Of a stretch of DNA of 64,000 bases, positions 31,391 through 42,165 are shown piece by piece. The stretch is taken from the NCBI RefSeq assembly GCF_918797505.1, contig NC_092794.1, positions 74,933,345 to 74,997,344 of the forward strand. The letters are read 5' to 3'. Source of the DNA: Bemisia tabaci (taxonomy: Eukaryota > Arthropoda > Insecta > Hemiptera > Aleyrodidae). The notes under the pieces were generated by a model. The model saw only the letters and a program-made list of their open reading frames with translations, made no database searches and had not been told where the DNA came from. The position numbers and the translations under genes are program-made. Position 1 is the stretch's first letter. Every line of letters begins with the position of its first letter.

Positions 31391-34300
31391 AAGTTTGTCA
31401 GTTTCGGTTTAAAAATTTATAATATAAGGTAATAAGACAGGGTAAAAAAGTAACTGAGGGGCTCGGAGGACAAGGCGCCCAAGTGCAGGTTTCGAAAAAT
31501 ATGACACGTTTTAGTGGTTCCAACTAATTCTAGGTTTGAAATAAAGTTGTGAAAAATTCACCGGAAGCATCCAATGCTTAAGCATCAAGATGTGAGTTTG
31601 AACTCTCTTCCTGCCATAAGGCTGTGTATAATAGTTAGCAACTTTAAACATGTTTTTCTCGAAATAGCACTTATGCGCCTCGTCCTCCAAGCTGTTTAAT
31701 TGAGAGTATAAGTGTTAAAATGCAATTGTTTTAGTATCGTCGAATATTTAACTGACAAAGATTAAGAAATACAAAGCCGAGTAATGAAATAAAAGCTCTG
31801 CTAATTTTTTACTCGGTCTATTGAAAGCTAAATAATATTAAATAATGTGCGAAATGTCGCATATTCGGCTGACAAGATGCCGAGGGCAGTAAAATTTTAA
31901 TGTTTTTATTATTTTCCTTCTTATTTACTTACAATTAGATACCCTCATTTCACACGAGCCTGCGGTACATCACGTAAAGCATAGGTGCATACCCCTCTTT
32001 CCTGTTGACAACCCCGCCTTCCACTGACATCTGTACTTTCGTTATAATCCTTGTTCGCGCTTACGCTACAGTTGGCCGCCCAAAAGTTCCAAACCTTCAA
32101 TGGTGTATTGATTTTATCATAATAATTATTAGTTTTACTATTAATTCCTCCGACGCAAAAACACCCGCTCCCCGAGCTGCCGCCATTACACAGCCCAATC
32201 CCTCACGTAAAGCGCTTCGCGGCGCGGCGGCTGTGCTCGCATCGTAATAACTTCCCTCATACGTGAGATGTCCCATTCCGCAATGTTTTTAAAAATTCTT
32301 GAATGTGCCGATTTCGCCAAGCTCTGTCCTATTCGTATATTTTTATGTGAGAGTATGCATAAATACGATGAAAATTGTCTTCACTTTGTATGCGTGGAGT
32401 ATCCGTTAGTTCCGTACTGGCGGTCATATATCCATTAGCGCTCTTTGTAGAAAGCAGGGAGGAAGAGGTGGGTCAGTTTCCCCTCCTATTATTTATTTTA
32501 TAATACGTTAATTCATTTTTGCTCTCCAGAAATGATTTAAATAACTTCTCACGATTGATGGAATGTTTGCTGTATTGATATGACCTTTTCAGGGATGGTG
32601 TTTTGCATAGAAACTCAATTTTCTGTAAATATTGCCATTTTTTACGATTTTAAATAAAGCCGTGTCAAACCCAAAAATGATGGAAATTTTTGGAACAAGG
32701 TACCCTCTCTTATTGTAAATTTTATGTACTTTTACGTGATCACAGTGGTTTTATGATCAAACACTTTTAAAATGCTTAAAAATTAGGATAATCGAGCTAA
32801 AAACGGTCTTTTTTCAGAAAAATGTCATTTTTGATCCCAGAAGAAATTATCCTACCGGCAAATATAATAACTTAAAGGGATGTTAAACACACTATTCTAG
32901 ACCAAAATTTAACGTACTTTTCAGTTACATCATTTATTTTAACTTTAAAGCTCATTTTAAAGCGGTAAAATCTCAAAAATAACTAAAAAATTACATTTCA
33001 TCATTTTTTTAAAAACTTTTTTTAAACCGAAATTCAGTGATAAGACCCCTCAAAAAGGTTTTACGGCAACTTTCAATTGTCCTATGTTATAGGAAATTTC
33101 ATGAACTTTTCATCTCGCACCTTGTTTTCTTTCTTAAATTCCTTTTAACACGTGAAAAATAAGAAAAACAGCGGGAAAATTTTTTTCGGGTAAATTGCAA
33201 TTTTTTTCAACATTGCCTCTGCATTTTCACGAGAGACGCCAAAAATACAAATAAAGGTACATTTCTTACATAAAATTTTACCAGCTTTTCGCTGATTACC
33301 ATGGTTTGATGAATAAAATTGTTTGCAGCCATGGAAAACCACAAAAACCTGAGACAAATCCTTGTTGTTGAATAATTTGTAAATTTTTACCATCTCAAAA
33401 ATTGGCTTCTAAGTACACTTAAATACCTTCAAAAATTTATTCATTGACATTTTTTCTCTTTCATATGCTAGTACATTGGTACCATAAAGTTTACTTCAAA
33501 CAAAAATTACTAAACTTGAAAATTTTGGGTATATGTTAAGAAAAATGTTCGTAACCGAGCAGCTGGGTTTTCCAATAGACAACTTTAACGTCATATCTAA
33601 CCCTCTTTAAAAAATTCGAAACAGTAATTTTAGGTATGCAATTTTTGGGAAATTTTATGCACTAAACGATTATTACCATCGTTGAATCGTATTCTCAGTT
33701 TTTAGCTGTGAAGAAGTCGAAAATTGTTGAAATTCTGAAATTTCTAGAGAAATCAGTTTTCAGCGTAATTCCCTTATATACGCTTTTCAGGTACATTTTG
33801 TAAAATTTAAAGGAAAAACAGTGTGTTATTCGTCTTAAAAATTTTATCACCTTTCTAGAAAGTATATATAAGTTATACTTTTGTGGAAAAATAATTCATC
33901 GAAAGCGCTGGAAACGGAAAAAAAAAACTGAATTTGTTGTTAAATATTGACTTCATACTTTTGAATGATTCGTCTCACAATGAGGTCATGTAAGATGAAA
34001 AGGGAAAATAAATGGGTATACTAATGTAAAATTTAGCGTATTTTTCAGTGGTGCCGTTGTTTTTAACCTTAAATTAATTATTTTGACCTAAAATTGGTCA
34101 AGAACGCGAAAAATCGTGAATTTTCAGCAGATTTTGCCGGTTGTTGTTTTTAAATATTAAAATCCGGAAAGAAAAAAATAAGAAAAGCCTAAGTTTTGTA
34201 TATGATTCTTAATCAAAATTTTATGATCTTTCAAACTGATGTGTTGCAATTTTTTGTTTGACGCATTATTTTTGAGTTATAAAGGGAAATCCGTATGTAC

Positions 34301-34420
34301 GTCCTCTTTGAAAATCGCCGTAAGCCGCCATTTTGAAAAACTGCGATTTGACCACTTTCCCGGTGGAATTTTTTGGTAAACTTTTTTTTCTGTCTTATTG
34401 GGTACCTAGAGAGACCCTAT
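31391..34420. other. Interior of the 4.36-kb element, no gene seen
   Basis: AT-rich DNA with only short chance frames on either strand. No transposase motif, tRNA or further long inverted repeat was noticed. Confidence 0.5.
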
Positions 34421-34483
34421 ATACCAAAGAAAAAGTTTGTGCTAATTTGTCCGAGGTAAAAAGCTAGAATGACTGGACTAATT

Positions 34484-34970
34484 AGTCCCCAAAGGAAAAA
34501 TGAATCTCTAACACACATGATTACCATCACTTTTGAAAATAAGATCTTCATGAGAATCTGAAGCCACTACATGCTGAAAATGAGTAAAGAGCAAGTCTAA
34601 AGTATACGATTTAGCTTGATGAACTGGTCACATCTGTCTGAGGTCTAACATTGTAAAAATAGAACGTAATGATTCAGCGGATTCAACACCATTTGGATCA
34701 ACATATCCTACGCGATTAGTAGCTAGAGGAGATGAGTAAGATGAGCTAGACCACGTTATATTTGGTAAATTATAATCACCGAACAACATAAGTTTATCAT
34801 TAGAAAAGACATCTACAATTGACGAGACGATTGATACATTAGCAACTTAAATCTCTGCCCTAGAGTCGGGCGGAATGTAGGTGGATCCAATTATCACATT
34901 ATAGTTACTAAACTTTACTCCGATAAAGATATGACTAGCATAACCAAAATCATTGCAGCAACCTAGCATT
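34484..34970 (-). pseudogene. LINE endonuclease fragment
   Basis: The minus-strand frame reads IIGSTYIPPDSRAE and then LMLFGDYNLPNITW, the GDYN/GDFN motif of the exonuclease-endonuclease-phosphatase fold in LINE endonucleases. It runs on to LDLLFTHFQHVV and FPLGTN. Three in-frame stops are present (after RAEI, after DLRQM, and after NHVC). The upstream part of the endonuclease is missing beyond about 34970. Confidence 0.85.
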
Positions 34971-35296
34971 TGCAGAAATTAAATGGCACTCAAGGCTGTT
35001 GGTAGCATAGCTGGACCAAGGATGGCTGGATGGCACCACTTGCAATCCACATTGCCTGTAGTCTCCCGGAAATATCCTTATGTGCGGTCTAGATTGTATT
35101 ATACGTCTATGTGAATTTCTCATCAGAGAATGGCACCATTCAAAATAAGTGTATGTTGTAACCAATGGGCCAACTGATGATTGACCTATTCTGATTAACA
35201 TGACACTTGTCTGTTCTTCTCCTTCCTCCGTTCTAAGCCTTTAAGTTGATCTTGAATTCTCATTTCTGCTGAATTGCAGTCATTGACCATCATATT

Positions 35297-37746
35297 AGGT
35301 GTTTCAAAGCACCAGTCCACTATCTTTTTCTCGGAAAAGGCGGAAAATTGAGTTTCGAGCCGAAAACTTCTGGGGGTAAATCAACCCCAAATACTTCAAT
35401 GAGTATATTTTCAGCCCCCCAAAGCTCCATTTTAGGAGGTTTTTCAAAGGGGGGTGCCCCCCGTTTCGCGCATATTTCAAATACCAAGGGTATGTTTTGA
35501 CTTTGGATTTAAATTCTATGGCCAAAATTAAGAACTTTTTGTTGTATGCTCTTTTTCCCTAAACCCCAAACCTCTGGTTTTTTTAAGGAGCATTTTGGAG
35601 CATTTTTTGGGCTACCTTCAATTAGACGGGCGTTTAAATTATTCGATTTTCAAATTCTAGAAGTCTCCTGAGAGAAGAGGTCAATACAGCTTTTAAATTG
35701 ATGTGCCACACGACCCCTGTTGATCCAAAATTATGGGGGCTACGACCTCCCGAAAATGTTGTGGTTTTGGAGAGCAGTAAGTCGAAAATTTCAAATGGCG
35801 AGGGTATGTTTTGACTTCAGATGTGAATTCTACGCGAAAAGTTACGAAGAAATGATACGGCGCACGGCCCATTTGCTCCATATCACTTTAGAACCTCATT
35901 TTCCTATAAGAAGCTGTGTATTTTTGGAGGGAAAAGGGGGCAAATAGGCCGTGTGCCATAATGTTTCTGTGTAACTTTTCGCGTAGAATCCAAATCTGAA
36001 GTCAAAATATACCCTTGCCTTTGGAAATTTTTGACTTACGGCTCTCCAAAGCCCTAACATTTTCGGGGGATCGTGGCCCTCAAGATTGCGGATCAACAGG
36101 AGTCATGTCATGTGGCACATCAATGAAAAGGTAAGTATTGACCTCTTCTCTCAGAAGACTTTTAGATTTTGAAAATCAGACAATTGTAACGCCTACAGTG
36201 ACTAATTGAATATAGCCCAAAATACGCGCCATAACTCAAAAAAACGGGGGTTTAGGGAATAAGTGCAAAAAAAAAACAAGCAGTAAGCTCCAACGCATTC
36301 GTGTCGGAAAGCGGCTCTGGCGACGGTAGTTGTAGTCAAGAATGAGGGCCTAGACACATTTTGTCATTGATGTACAATCCGACAACTGTCGATTCATGTT
36401 TTGTAACTTAGCAGATTTACAAAGCCGGTGTATAAATGTGTATTGGCCCTCGATATGCAGAATGCATGGCACTATCACTTGTTGTATACTTTTAATTTTG
36501 AAGGCTCTTTGGAGGTCCGCATCCTAAAAAATCTCTTTCACATTTTTTTTTTTTTTAACTTGTCGTTGTGATTGGGCGCCAATTTCTTTCAATTGAGTGA
36601 TCATCTTCTTTTTTTGTCAAATAACTAGTTTGTAATAATAAGTTTAATTAATTGGTAAGTAGATAATTGGTAAACGGTAAGTTGTAATAATAAAGTTTAT
36701 AATAATATATTAAAAGACACATTTCAAACCTTAAGAACTGAAAGAAAATTAAAATTACCTCTCTACTCAAATTACCAAAATGGGAAATTCACTATATATT
36801 ACCACAATATCTCGTCATTAAATTCTGAAAAGATTATTGATCTAACAACAGATCCATTGTATTCAAAACATGATTTAATTCCCATGAGCCTAGTGACGTA
36901 GGTTAAGGGGCCCGTTCGCCAAAACTAATCGGAACTTTATGAATAAATTGCTCCATTTAAAAATCAAAACAATATCGAATTGCGATATATTACATGGATA
37001 AGATAGGGCTATGTCCTGTCGTAAGCGGCGACATAGATTCGATGTCATTTCAATAATCGCCCCGATGGCCACAGTAGTTGTTAAACGTTTACGGTCTCCT
37101 TGGTAACCTTTGTTTGCTATCAGCTGATATCGAGTAATATGCCTAGGAAGCTCCAACCACTGCATTCTTCCAAAAAACCGCGAAAACTTTAAAATTCAAA
37201 ATTTCAAATTTTGAACGTAAAGTACATTTTTTCCATCACGAGATTAAAGCACAGACAAGTTTTGAATTATTGACTGTATCACCATGATTCCAAAAATACA
37301 CTACACAACATAGCATTGGCTAACAATAAAACAATATGCAATAAAATAAAGTCATGACAAGGTACATAGTCGAAAATGGCGCCGATTCCCATCAACCAAC
37401 GCGCGGTCTCTCCAATGTAACATGGTCCATTGATACTCCCCAGCTGGGACCGTCCGGAATAGCAGCTCTAGTGCAAGCACCAGAGACGCTAAAAGTTCTT
37501 ATCTTTGGCCATAGAATTTAAATCCAAAGTCATAACATACCTTGGGTATATGAAATACGCTAGAAACAGGGGACACCCCCCTTCTTATAACTCCCCCGAA
37601 ATGGAGCTTTGGGGGGCTGAAAATACAGTTATTAAATTATTTACCCTAAATACCCATACAAAATACCCATGAAAGTTTGTGTCCCGAAGCTCAATTTTCG
37701 GCTGTTTCCGAGTAAAAGATCGTAGACGGGTGCTCTGGAACACCCG
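35297..37746. mobile_element. 2.4-kb element with long inverted ends
   Basis: GGTGTTTCAAAGCACC at the left and its counterpart at about 37731-37746 begin inverted arms of roughly 230 bp (shared TCAGCCCCCCAAAGCTCCAT, TTTAAATTCTATGGCCAAA). A second inverted pair lies inside (about 35650-36000 versus 35950-36200, with ACTTTTCGCGTAGAAT at its centre). The family also left a fragment at 15363-15770. No transposase and no clear target duplication. Confidence 0.7.
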
Positions 37747-38561
37747 GTACAATCACCAAATCAATGGAACCTACGCGGACAACCAATAAGACTTTTTGCC
37801 TGCCAATTAAATCATTATGCTGTATGATGTTCTTCGCAATCTCCGGAGAATATATGCTGAGCCTCTAAAGTTGACATTTCTTGGTGCCAATTTTGAGAAA
37901 CGTGGGGCCCAAAAATTAAGTATATTTATCATCTTTTCCGGCGTTGCTAAGTAGAAATGTTGTTGGTTGAAAAGAGCTCATTTTTCTGCACAAGTTGTTT
38001 AGGAAGGTAAGATGGACTGTTTGTCAACTTTTTTCGCACGAATGGCTCCAAAAATCTAATACAGCAGCAACGTCAGGTGTTCATGAGGAAGCGCGTGTGA
38101 CTGTGCCTCAAAATTTACTTTTCAGCTTCCTTTCTCTCAAAATTGGCATAGAGTTATATTTTTAAAAGTTCATCGTTTTCAAACGTAATGATCATCATAC
38201 AAAAACATAATGAAATTTAACCTGTGCTGAGTCTCTCTCTTTCCCGCACAGGGTCCTTTCTCGAAGAAAATCGGACTTGTAATATCCCTCAAAAAGCATT
38301 GAACTATGTCTCCAAGGCTTTAGGTTTGGATTAGTTTCAAGCACAAACCCTCCTCTCGTGTTGATTCTCAACTCTAGCCTGTGAGTTGAATGTGCGCATA
38401 AACACAACGAAAGTGTACAATGGGAAACATCAGGAATTGAAACCAACATTCCTCCCCTTAGTCAGAGTGACAGATGTTGCAACCTCTCACCTAATTAATT
38501 ATTTTGTCTAAACAGTTTAATCTTGGACCTAATCCTTCTTTGTTTTTTTCCCTTCTGTTTC
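37747..38561 (+). other. 5' flank of the Frizzled gene, no exon identified
   Basis: No coding frame of note. The last 60 bases form a pyrimidine-rich tract that ends in the splice acceptor described next. If that acceptor is used, this stretch is intron. Confidence 0.4.
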
Positions 38562-38563
38562 AG
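38541..38563 (+). promoter_or_regulatory. Predicted 3' splice site of a 5'-UTR intron
   Basis: A long pyrimidine tract (TGTTTTTTTCCCTTCTGTTT) is followed by CAG, with AG at 38562-38563. The coding start is 210 bp downstream. A weaker alternative, CTAAACAG, lies about 50 bp upstream. Single-coding-exon Frizzled genes in insects often have spliced leaders, so this is a sensible place for exon 2 to begin. Confidence 0.5.
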
Positions 38564-38773
38564 ATTCAAAATTTGGATCTTCACACAAAGTAGAAAAAAA
38601 CAAAGCAGTGAAGTATTAGTCAGGGAAATTGGATGCGGGAGATAAACCAGTTTTCACGATGTAATTACTGACATAATTCCACCAGTTGTACCTCCAGAAT
38701 ATATCTGTCAAGAAACGAATGATGGAGACGAAGTAGACAAATTTCTCTACACTCTCCCAAACTGTCGAATATC

Positions 38774-40789
38774 ATGTCCATCTCGTCCCCAACTTTCAAC
38801 AATATGTTTAAAGCTAGAGCAAGTGTATTTTGGATTCTGTTGCTATTCGAATGCAGTAACGCAGACCTGCAACCATTAGTGATGGCCCATGCTCTGAGCA
38901 ACGAGCAGACGCAAGGGCCTTTGGCCAACTCTAAAACGCACGGTGCGCCCTCCAGTGGTGGCTCGTCGCGATGTGAGGTGATCACCATCCCCATGTGTCG
39001 AGGAATCGGCTACAACGTGACCTCCATGCCGAACGAGTTGAATCATGACACACAGGAGGAGGCCGGACTGGAAGTGCACCAATTCTGGCCTTTGGTCGAG
39101 ATCAAATGCTCGCCAGACCTTCTGTTCTTCCTGTGCTCAATGTATGCTCCGATATGTATAGAAGAATACCTCCAACCGCTTCCGCCGTGCCAGAGTGTCT
39201 GTGAACGAGCCAAAGCTGGCTGCGCACCATTAATGCTCTCCTATGGCTTCAGCTGGCCAGACAAAATGGCATGCGACAAGTTTCCTCAACACAATGACCC
39301 GGAAAACCTCTGCATGGAGCAGCCGGACCACGTAGACCTGTCCTCACACGAGCTCGAGACGGCCTCAGCGTCGGCTGTGCCCAAACCCACCAAGAAACCT
39401 TCAGGTAGTAAGAAGAGCTGTCCTGCGGGCAAAACGGGAAAGCAATGTAAGGAATCCTTGCCTGGTGGCTCGTTCCAGTTTAACACAGAGTGCTCATGCA
39501 AGTGTAAACCACCATTGTTGGCGATCCAGAAAGAGTCTCAGTGGTACAACCGAAGTAGTGTCTCTGTGGCAGGTATCACTAATTGTGCCTTTCCGTGCCA
39601 CGGCGTCTTCTTCAACCCAGAGGAAAGGGAGTTTGCCACCCTGTGGATCGGTCTATGGTCAGGTCTATGCTGTGTCTCAACTTTGATGACTCTAACGACG
39701 TTTCTCATCGATACGGAGCGATTCAAGTACCCCGAGCGACCTATTGTTTTTCTCTCCGCCTGTTACTTCATGGTATCAATCGGTTATTTAATCAGGGTGT
39801 TCCTCGGTCATGACAGGGTGGCCTGTGATGGGCTCATGATCCAGTACAGCGCTTCAGGTCCAATTCCTTGTACTCTAGTCTTCCTTCTGATCTACTTCTT
39901 TGGCATGGCTTCGTCCATCTGGTGGGTGGTCCTGTCCTTCACATGGTTCCTAGCCGCTGGCCTTAAGTGGGGCAACGAAGCCATCACTAGCTACTCGCAA
40001 TGTTTCCACTTGGCCGCCTGGCTAATCCCAACGATTAAATCCATTGGAGTCTTGGTCATGGCTGCCGTCGATGGGGATCCTGTTGCCGGTATTTGCTACG
40101 TCGGAAACCAGAACGCCGACAATCTTCGGTTGTTCGTTCTCGGTCCACTCATGGTCTACCTTTTCCTGGGCACCTCATTCCTCCTCGGTGGCTTCGTGTC
40201 GCTTTTCCGCATCCGCAACGTAATCAAGCAGCAAGGCGGCCTCAACGGCCGGAGCAAGGCTGATAAGCTAGAGAAGCTCATGATACGGATCGGCATCTTC
40301 AGCGTGCTGTACACAGTGCCGGCCACCATCGTTTTAGCGTGCCATCTCTATGAGACAACGTTCTATCTAGATTGGATGAAGCCGCTTGTCTGTTCCTGCA
40401 ACGAGCCCGCGGTGCTCAACCATCGGACTCGTTTCAGGCCTGTTTACTCAGTTCTCATGCTCAAGTACTTCATGACTTTGGCCGTCGGAATTACCTCAGG
40501 GGTATGGATCTGGTCAAGTAAGACTCTGGGCTCATGGAAGCGGCTCTGGAGGAAGATCTTTGGGAGCTCAACGAGCCCTCGTCCGGTGTTGACTAACCCT
40601 GGGGTCGGGAATCCTGGGCAGAAAAGAATGCTAGTCAAGCAGTACGGCATCATCACGACGCCGTCGCCCGGGCCGGGCGCTTGTGGCTCCCTCCTGGGCC
40701 CCCTCCCGCACATCGTGCCCAACGCTCACGGGGCCCATCACTACCCATCCCATCTAGTCGCCAACAAAACACCCCTGAGCCACGTATGA
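38774..40789 (+). CDS. fz2: Frizzled-class Wnt receptor (Fz2 / Fz5-8 type), 671 aa
   Basis: A seven-pass plasma-membrane receptor for Wnt ligands that signals through Dishevelled. A signal peptide (about 11-30) precedes the cysteine-rich domain, whose ten cysteines are at 67, 75, 112, 121, 128, 139, 143, 150, 167 and 180, with the TIPMCRGIGYN and EVHQFWPLVEIKCSPDL blocks typical of Fz2/Fz5/Fz8. N81 (NVT) and N259 (NRS) are likely glycosylated. A Lys/Ser-rich linker follows, then seven membrane spans from about 288 to 580. The Dishevelled-binding KTxxxW motif is K583-T584-L-G-S-W588, just after span 7. The tail ends in Ser-His-Val, a class I PDZ ligand as in FZD5. The length is normal. An in-frame TGA at 38720-38722 with no ATG between makes 38774 the first start; Met11 is an alternative. 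No intron interrupts the coding region. Full domain order and lack of damage argue against a retro-pseudogene. Confidence 0.96.
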   Translation: MSISSPTFNNMFKARASVFWILLLFECSNADLQPLVMAHALSNEQTQGPLANSKTHGAPSSGGSSRCEVITIPMCRGIGYNVTSMPNELNHDTQEEAGLEVHQFWPLVEIKCSPDLLFFLCSMYAPICIEEYLQPLPPCQSVCERAKAGCAPLMLSYGFSWPDKMACDKFPQHNDPENLCMEQPDHVDLSSHELETASASAVPKPTKKPSGSKKSCPAGKTGKQCKESLPGGSFQFNTECSCKCKPPLLAIQKESQWYNRSSVSVAGITNCAFPCHGVFFNPEEREFATLWIGLWSGLCCVSTLMTLTTFLIDTERFKYPERPIVFLSACYFMVSIGYLIRVFLGHDRVACDGLMIQYSASGPIPCTLVFLLIYFFGMASSIWWVVLSFTWFLAAGLKWGNEAITSYSQCFHLAAWLIPTIKSIGVLVMAAVDGDPVAGICYVGNQNADNLRLFVLGPLMVYLFLGTSFLLGGFVSLFRIRNVIKQQGGLNGRSKADKLEKLMIRIGIFSVLYTVPATIVLACHLYETTFYLDWMKPLVCSCNEPAVLNHRTRFRPVYSVLMLKYFMTLAVGITSGVWIWSSKTLGSWKRLWRKIFGSSTSPRPVLTNPGVGNPGQKRMLVKQYGIITTPSPGPGACGSLLGPLPHIVPNAHGAHHYPSHLVANKTPLSHV

Positions 40790-42165
40790 CAGCAACGACC
40801 TGGTCTGACGGAACCGAAACTCTACTCAGATTATGAGTGCGTTTTAGAGGATGGCAGTCGCACCGGTCTCAGCAACTACGGACCTTTGTGAATTCCTCAT
40901 TCGTAGCTCTCAGTTAGCTTAAAACTATTGAGTCATTCTCAAAGTGCGCTCCAATAATCTGCCCATTTTGAACCTTCTAACACTGCACCATCCTCTTTAC
41001 GAAGCATCATTGAAGCAGCAGCGAGATTGCCTCAGTAACATAACTAATGATATCACCAATAATTATCCGTTAACGATGTTACTCAAGTTGACCTGCGTAA
41101 CGTTTCCTTTATGTCAGTTATTACAGTTCAAAGTCACTCAACTTCTAGTGCTACAACCAGCTCGACATTAGCTCATAATGCAACTTAATCCCTCGATTAT
41201 CTGATGTATTGTGGCAGAAGCCCAACCTGGGTACCGGAAACGCCAGGCAACTCAAATGCACTAAGTCCATAGGTAACTGCGTATGGTGTATATATGGATA
41301 AAAACGAAGGAAACCTCCCCAAAAAACGATCAAAAAAAATTATGCGTAAGCGTTCCTTATTTTCATGCCAGATAAGTGATGAGCAGATAATCGAGGTATT
41401 ACTTTATCTCAAAAACGATTATGCAGTAAAGGGATTATACAGAAACCCATGACTTTTCATTGGGTTAGCGAGGGTGTCAGACTGTATTCGAGTTAACACA
41501 AGTGTCACATATTTAATTGTGTAGGGGCATTTTTATGTGTTCTCTAAGTGTTAAATGCCTTCCTGCCAGAAGAGTTCCTTACATTATCTGTGCAAAGAAT
41601 ATTTGGTCACAGATCCATACAAACCTGGATCTGTACAGCCTCCGTGCAGCAAATAGGCATAAATTCGTGCATGGATCCGTGTATTTTTTTTTCAATTCAA
41701 TAATTAATATTTTGAGGGGAGGATAGAGGCAGCGGTTAAAAACTTTCAAAATCTTAATATTTTCCGAAAAAACTACTCCTAAGTAACTGTTAAAATTAAC
41801 GAAAAAAGAAACCCCTTCGAGTATTTTTTCAATTTCTAGAACTACAGTGTTAGCTGTATCAAAAGCATGGCCAGTAAGTATTATCCTCCTGTTGGTCACT
41901 CTAACTTACTTCTCAGTGTATTTATGGCTGTTGAGTATTTTGCTAAGTATTGGCGCGAGCTGGTTACAAATAGTGTCACAGTTTTAGCCATCAACCTGGT
42001 TAAGGATGCTTGTGAGTTGGAGGGTCGGGCTTTTAGATTTCATAGGACACCGAAGAGATGACAATTTATCGTAGCTTTTCAGTTGTGAGCTACCTACAAT
42101 GAAGTTAAATTTCCTAAGTTCAGATGACAAAAGGGGTTATTCAAAATCGGCGATGTTGCCCCTCT
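40790..42165 (+). other. Likely 3' UTR and flank of fz2, no further gene
   Basis: AT-rich DNA after the fz2 stop. No AATAAA was seen until about 42308, which is already within the left arm of the palindrome, so the polyadenylation site is undetermined. The short open frames here have no recognisable content. Confidence 0.4.

Larger units (their letters stand above)
30124..34480. mobile_element. 4357-bp inverted-repeat element inserted in the LINE
   Basis: The ends TAGTCCAGTCATTCTAG and CTAGAATGACTGGACTA are followed further in by the inverted block CCTCGGACAAATTAGCACAA. ATT flanks both sides (30121-30123, 34481-34483). Deleting the element plus one ATT restores the LINE reading frame (PLGTN-SDSMSK), which confirms a 3-bp duplication. 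A 3-bp TSD is seen in PIF/Harbinger and CACTA groups, but the ends match neither clearly and no transposase frame is visible. The interior has a degenerate tandem array (30850-31390) and AT-rich DNA. Confidence 0.88.
28037..34970 (-). mobile_element. Dead non-LTR retrotransposon (Jockey/CR1-like), twice interrupted
   Basis: Read on the minus strand, three separated blocks give one LINE: apurinic endonuclease (34484-34970), RT part 1 (29170-30120) and RT part 2 (28206-28563). A reversed copy of the end of RT part 2 follows (28037-28188, + strand). Two DNA elements lie in the gaps, each with an exact target duplication. At least five in-frame stops, a missing 5' part and a missing 3' end show that it is inactive. 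Clade assignment within the Jockey/CR1 group is by resemblance only. Confidence 0.85.

Noticed and set aside
38665..40722. Minus-strand and alternate-frame ORFs across the Frizzled gene
   Set aside because: They are shadows of the fz2 coding sequence.
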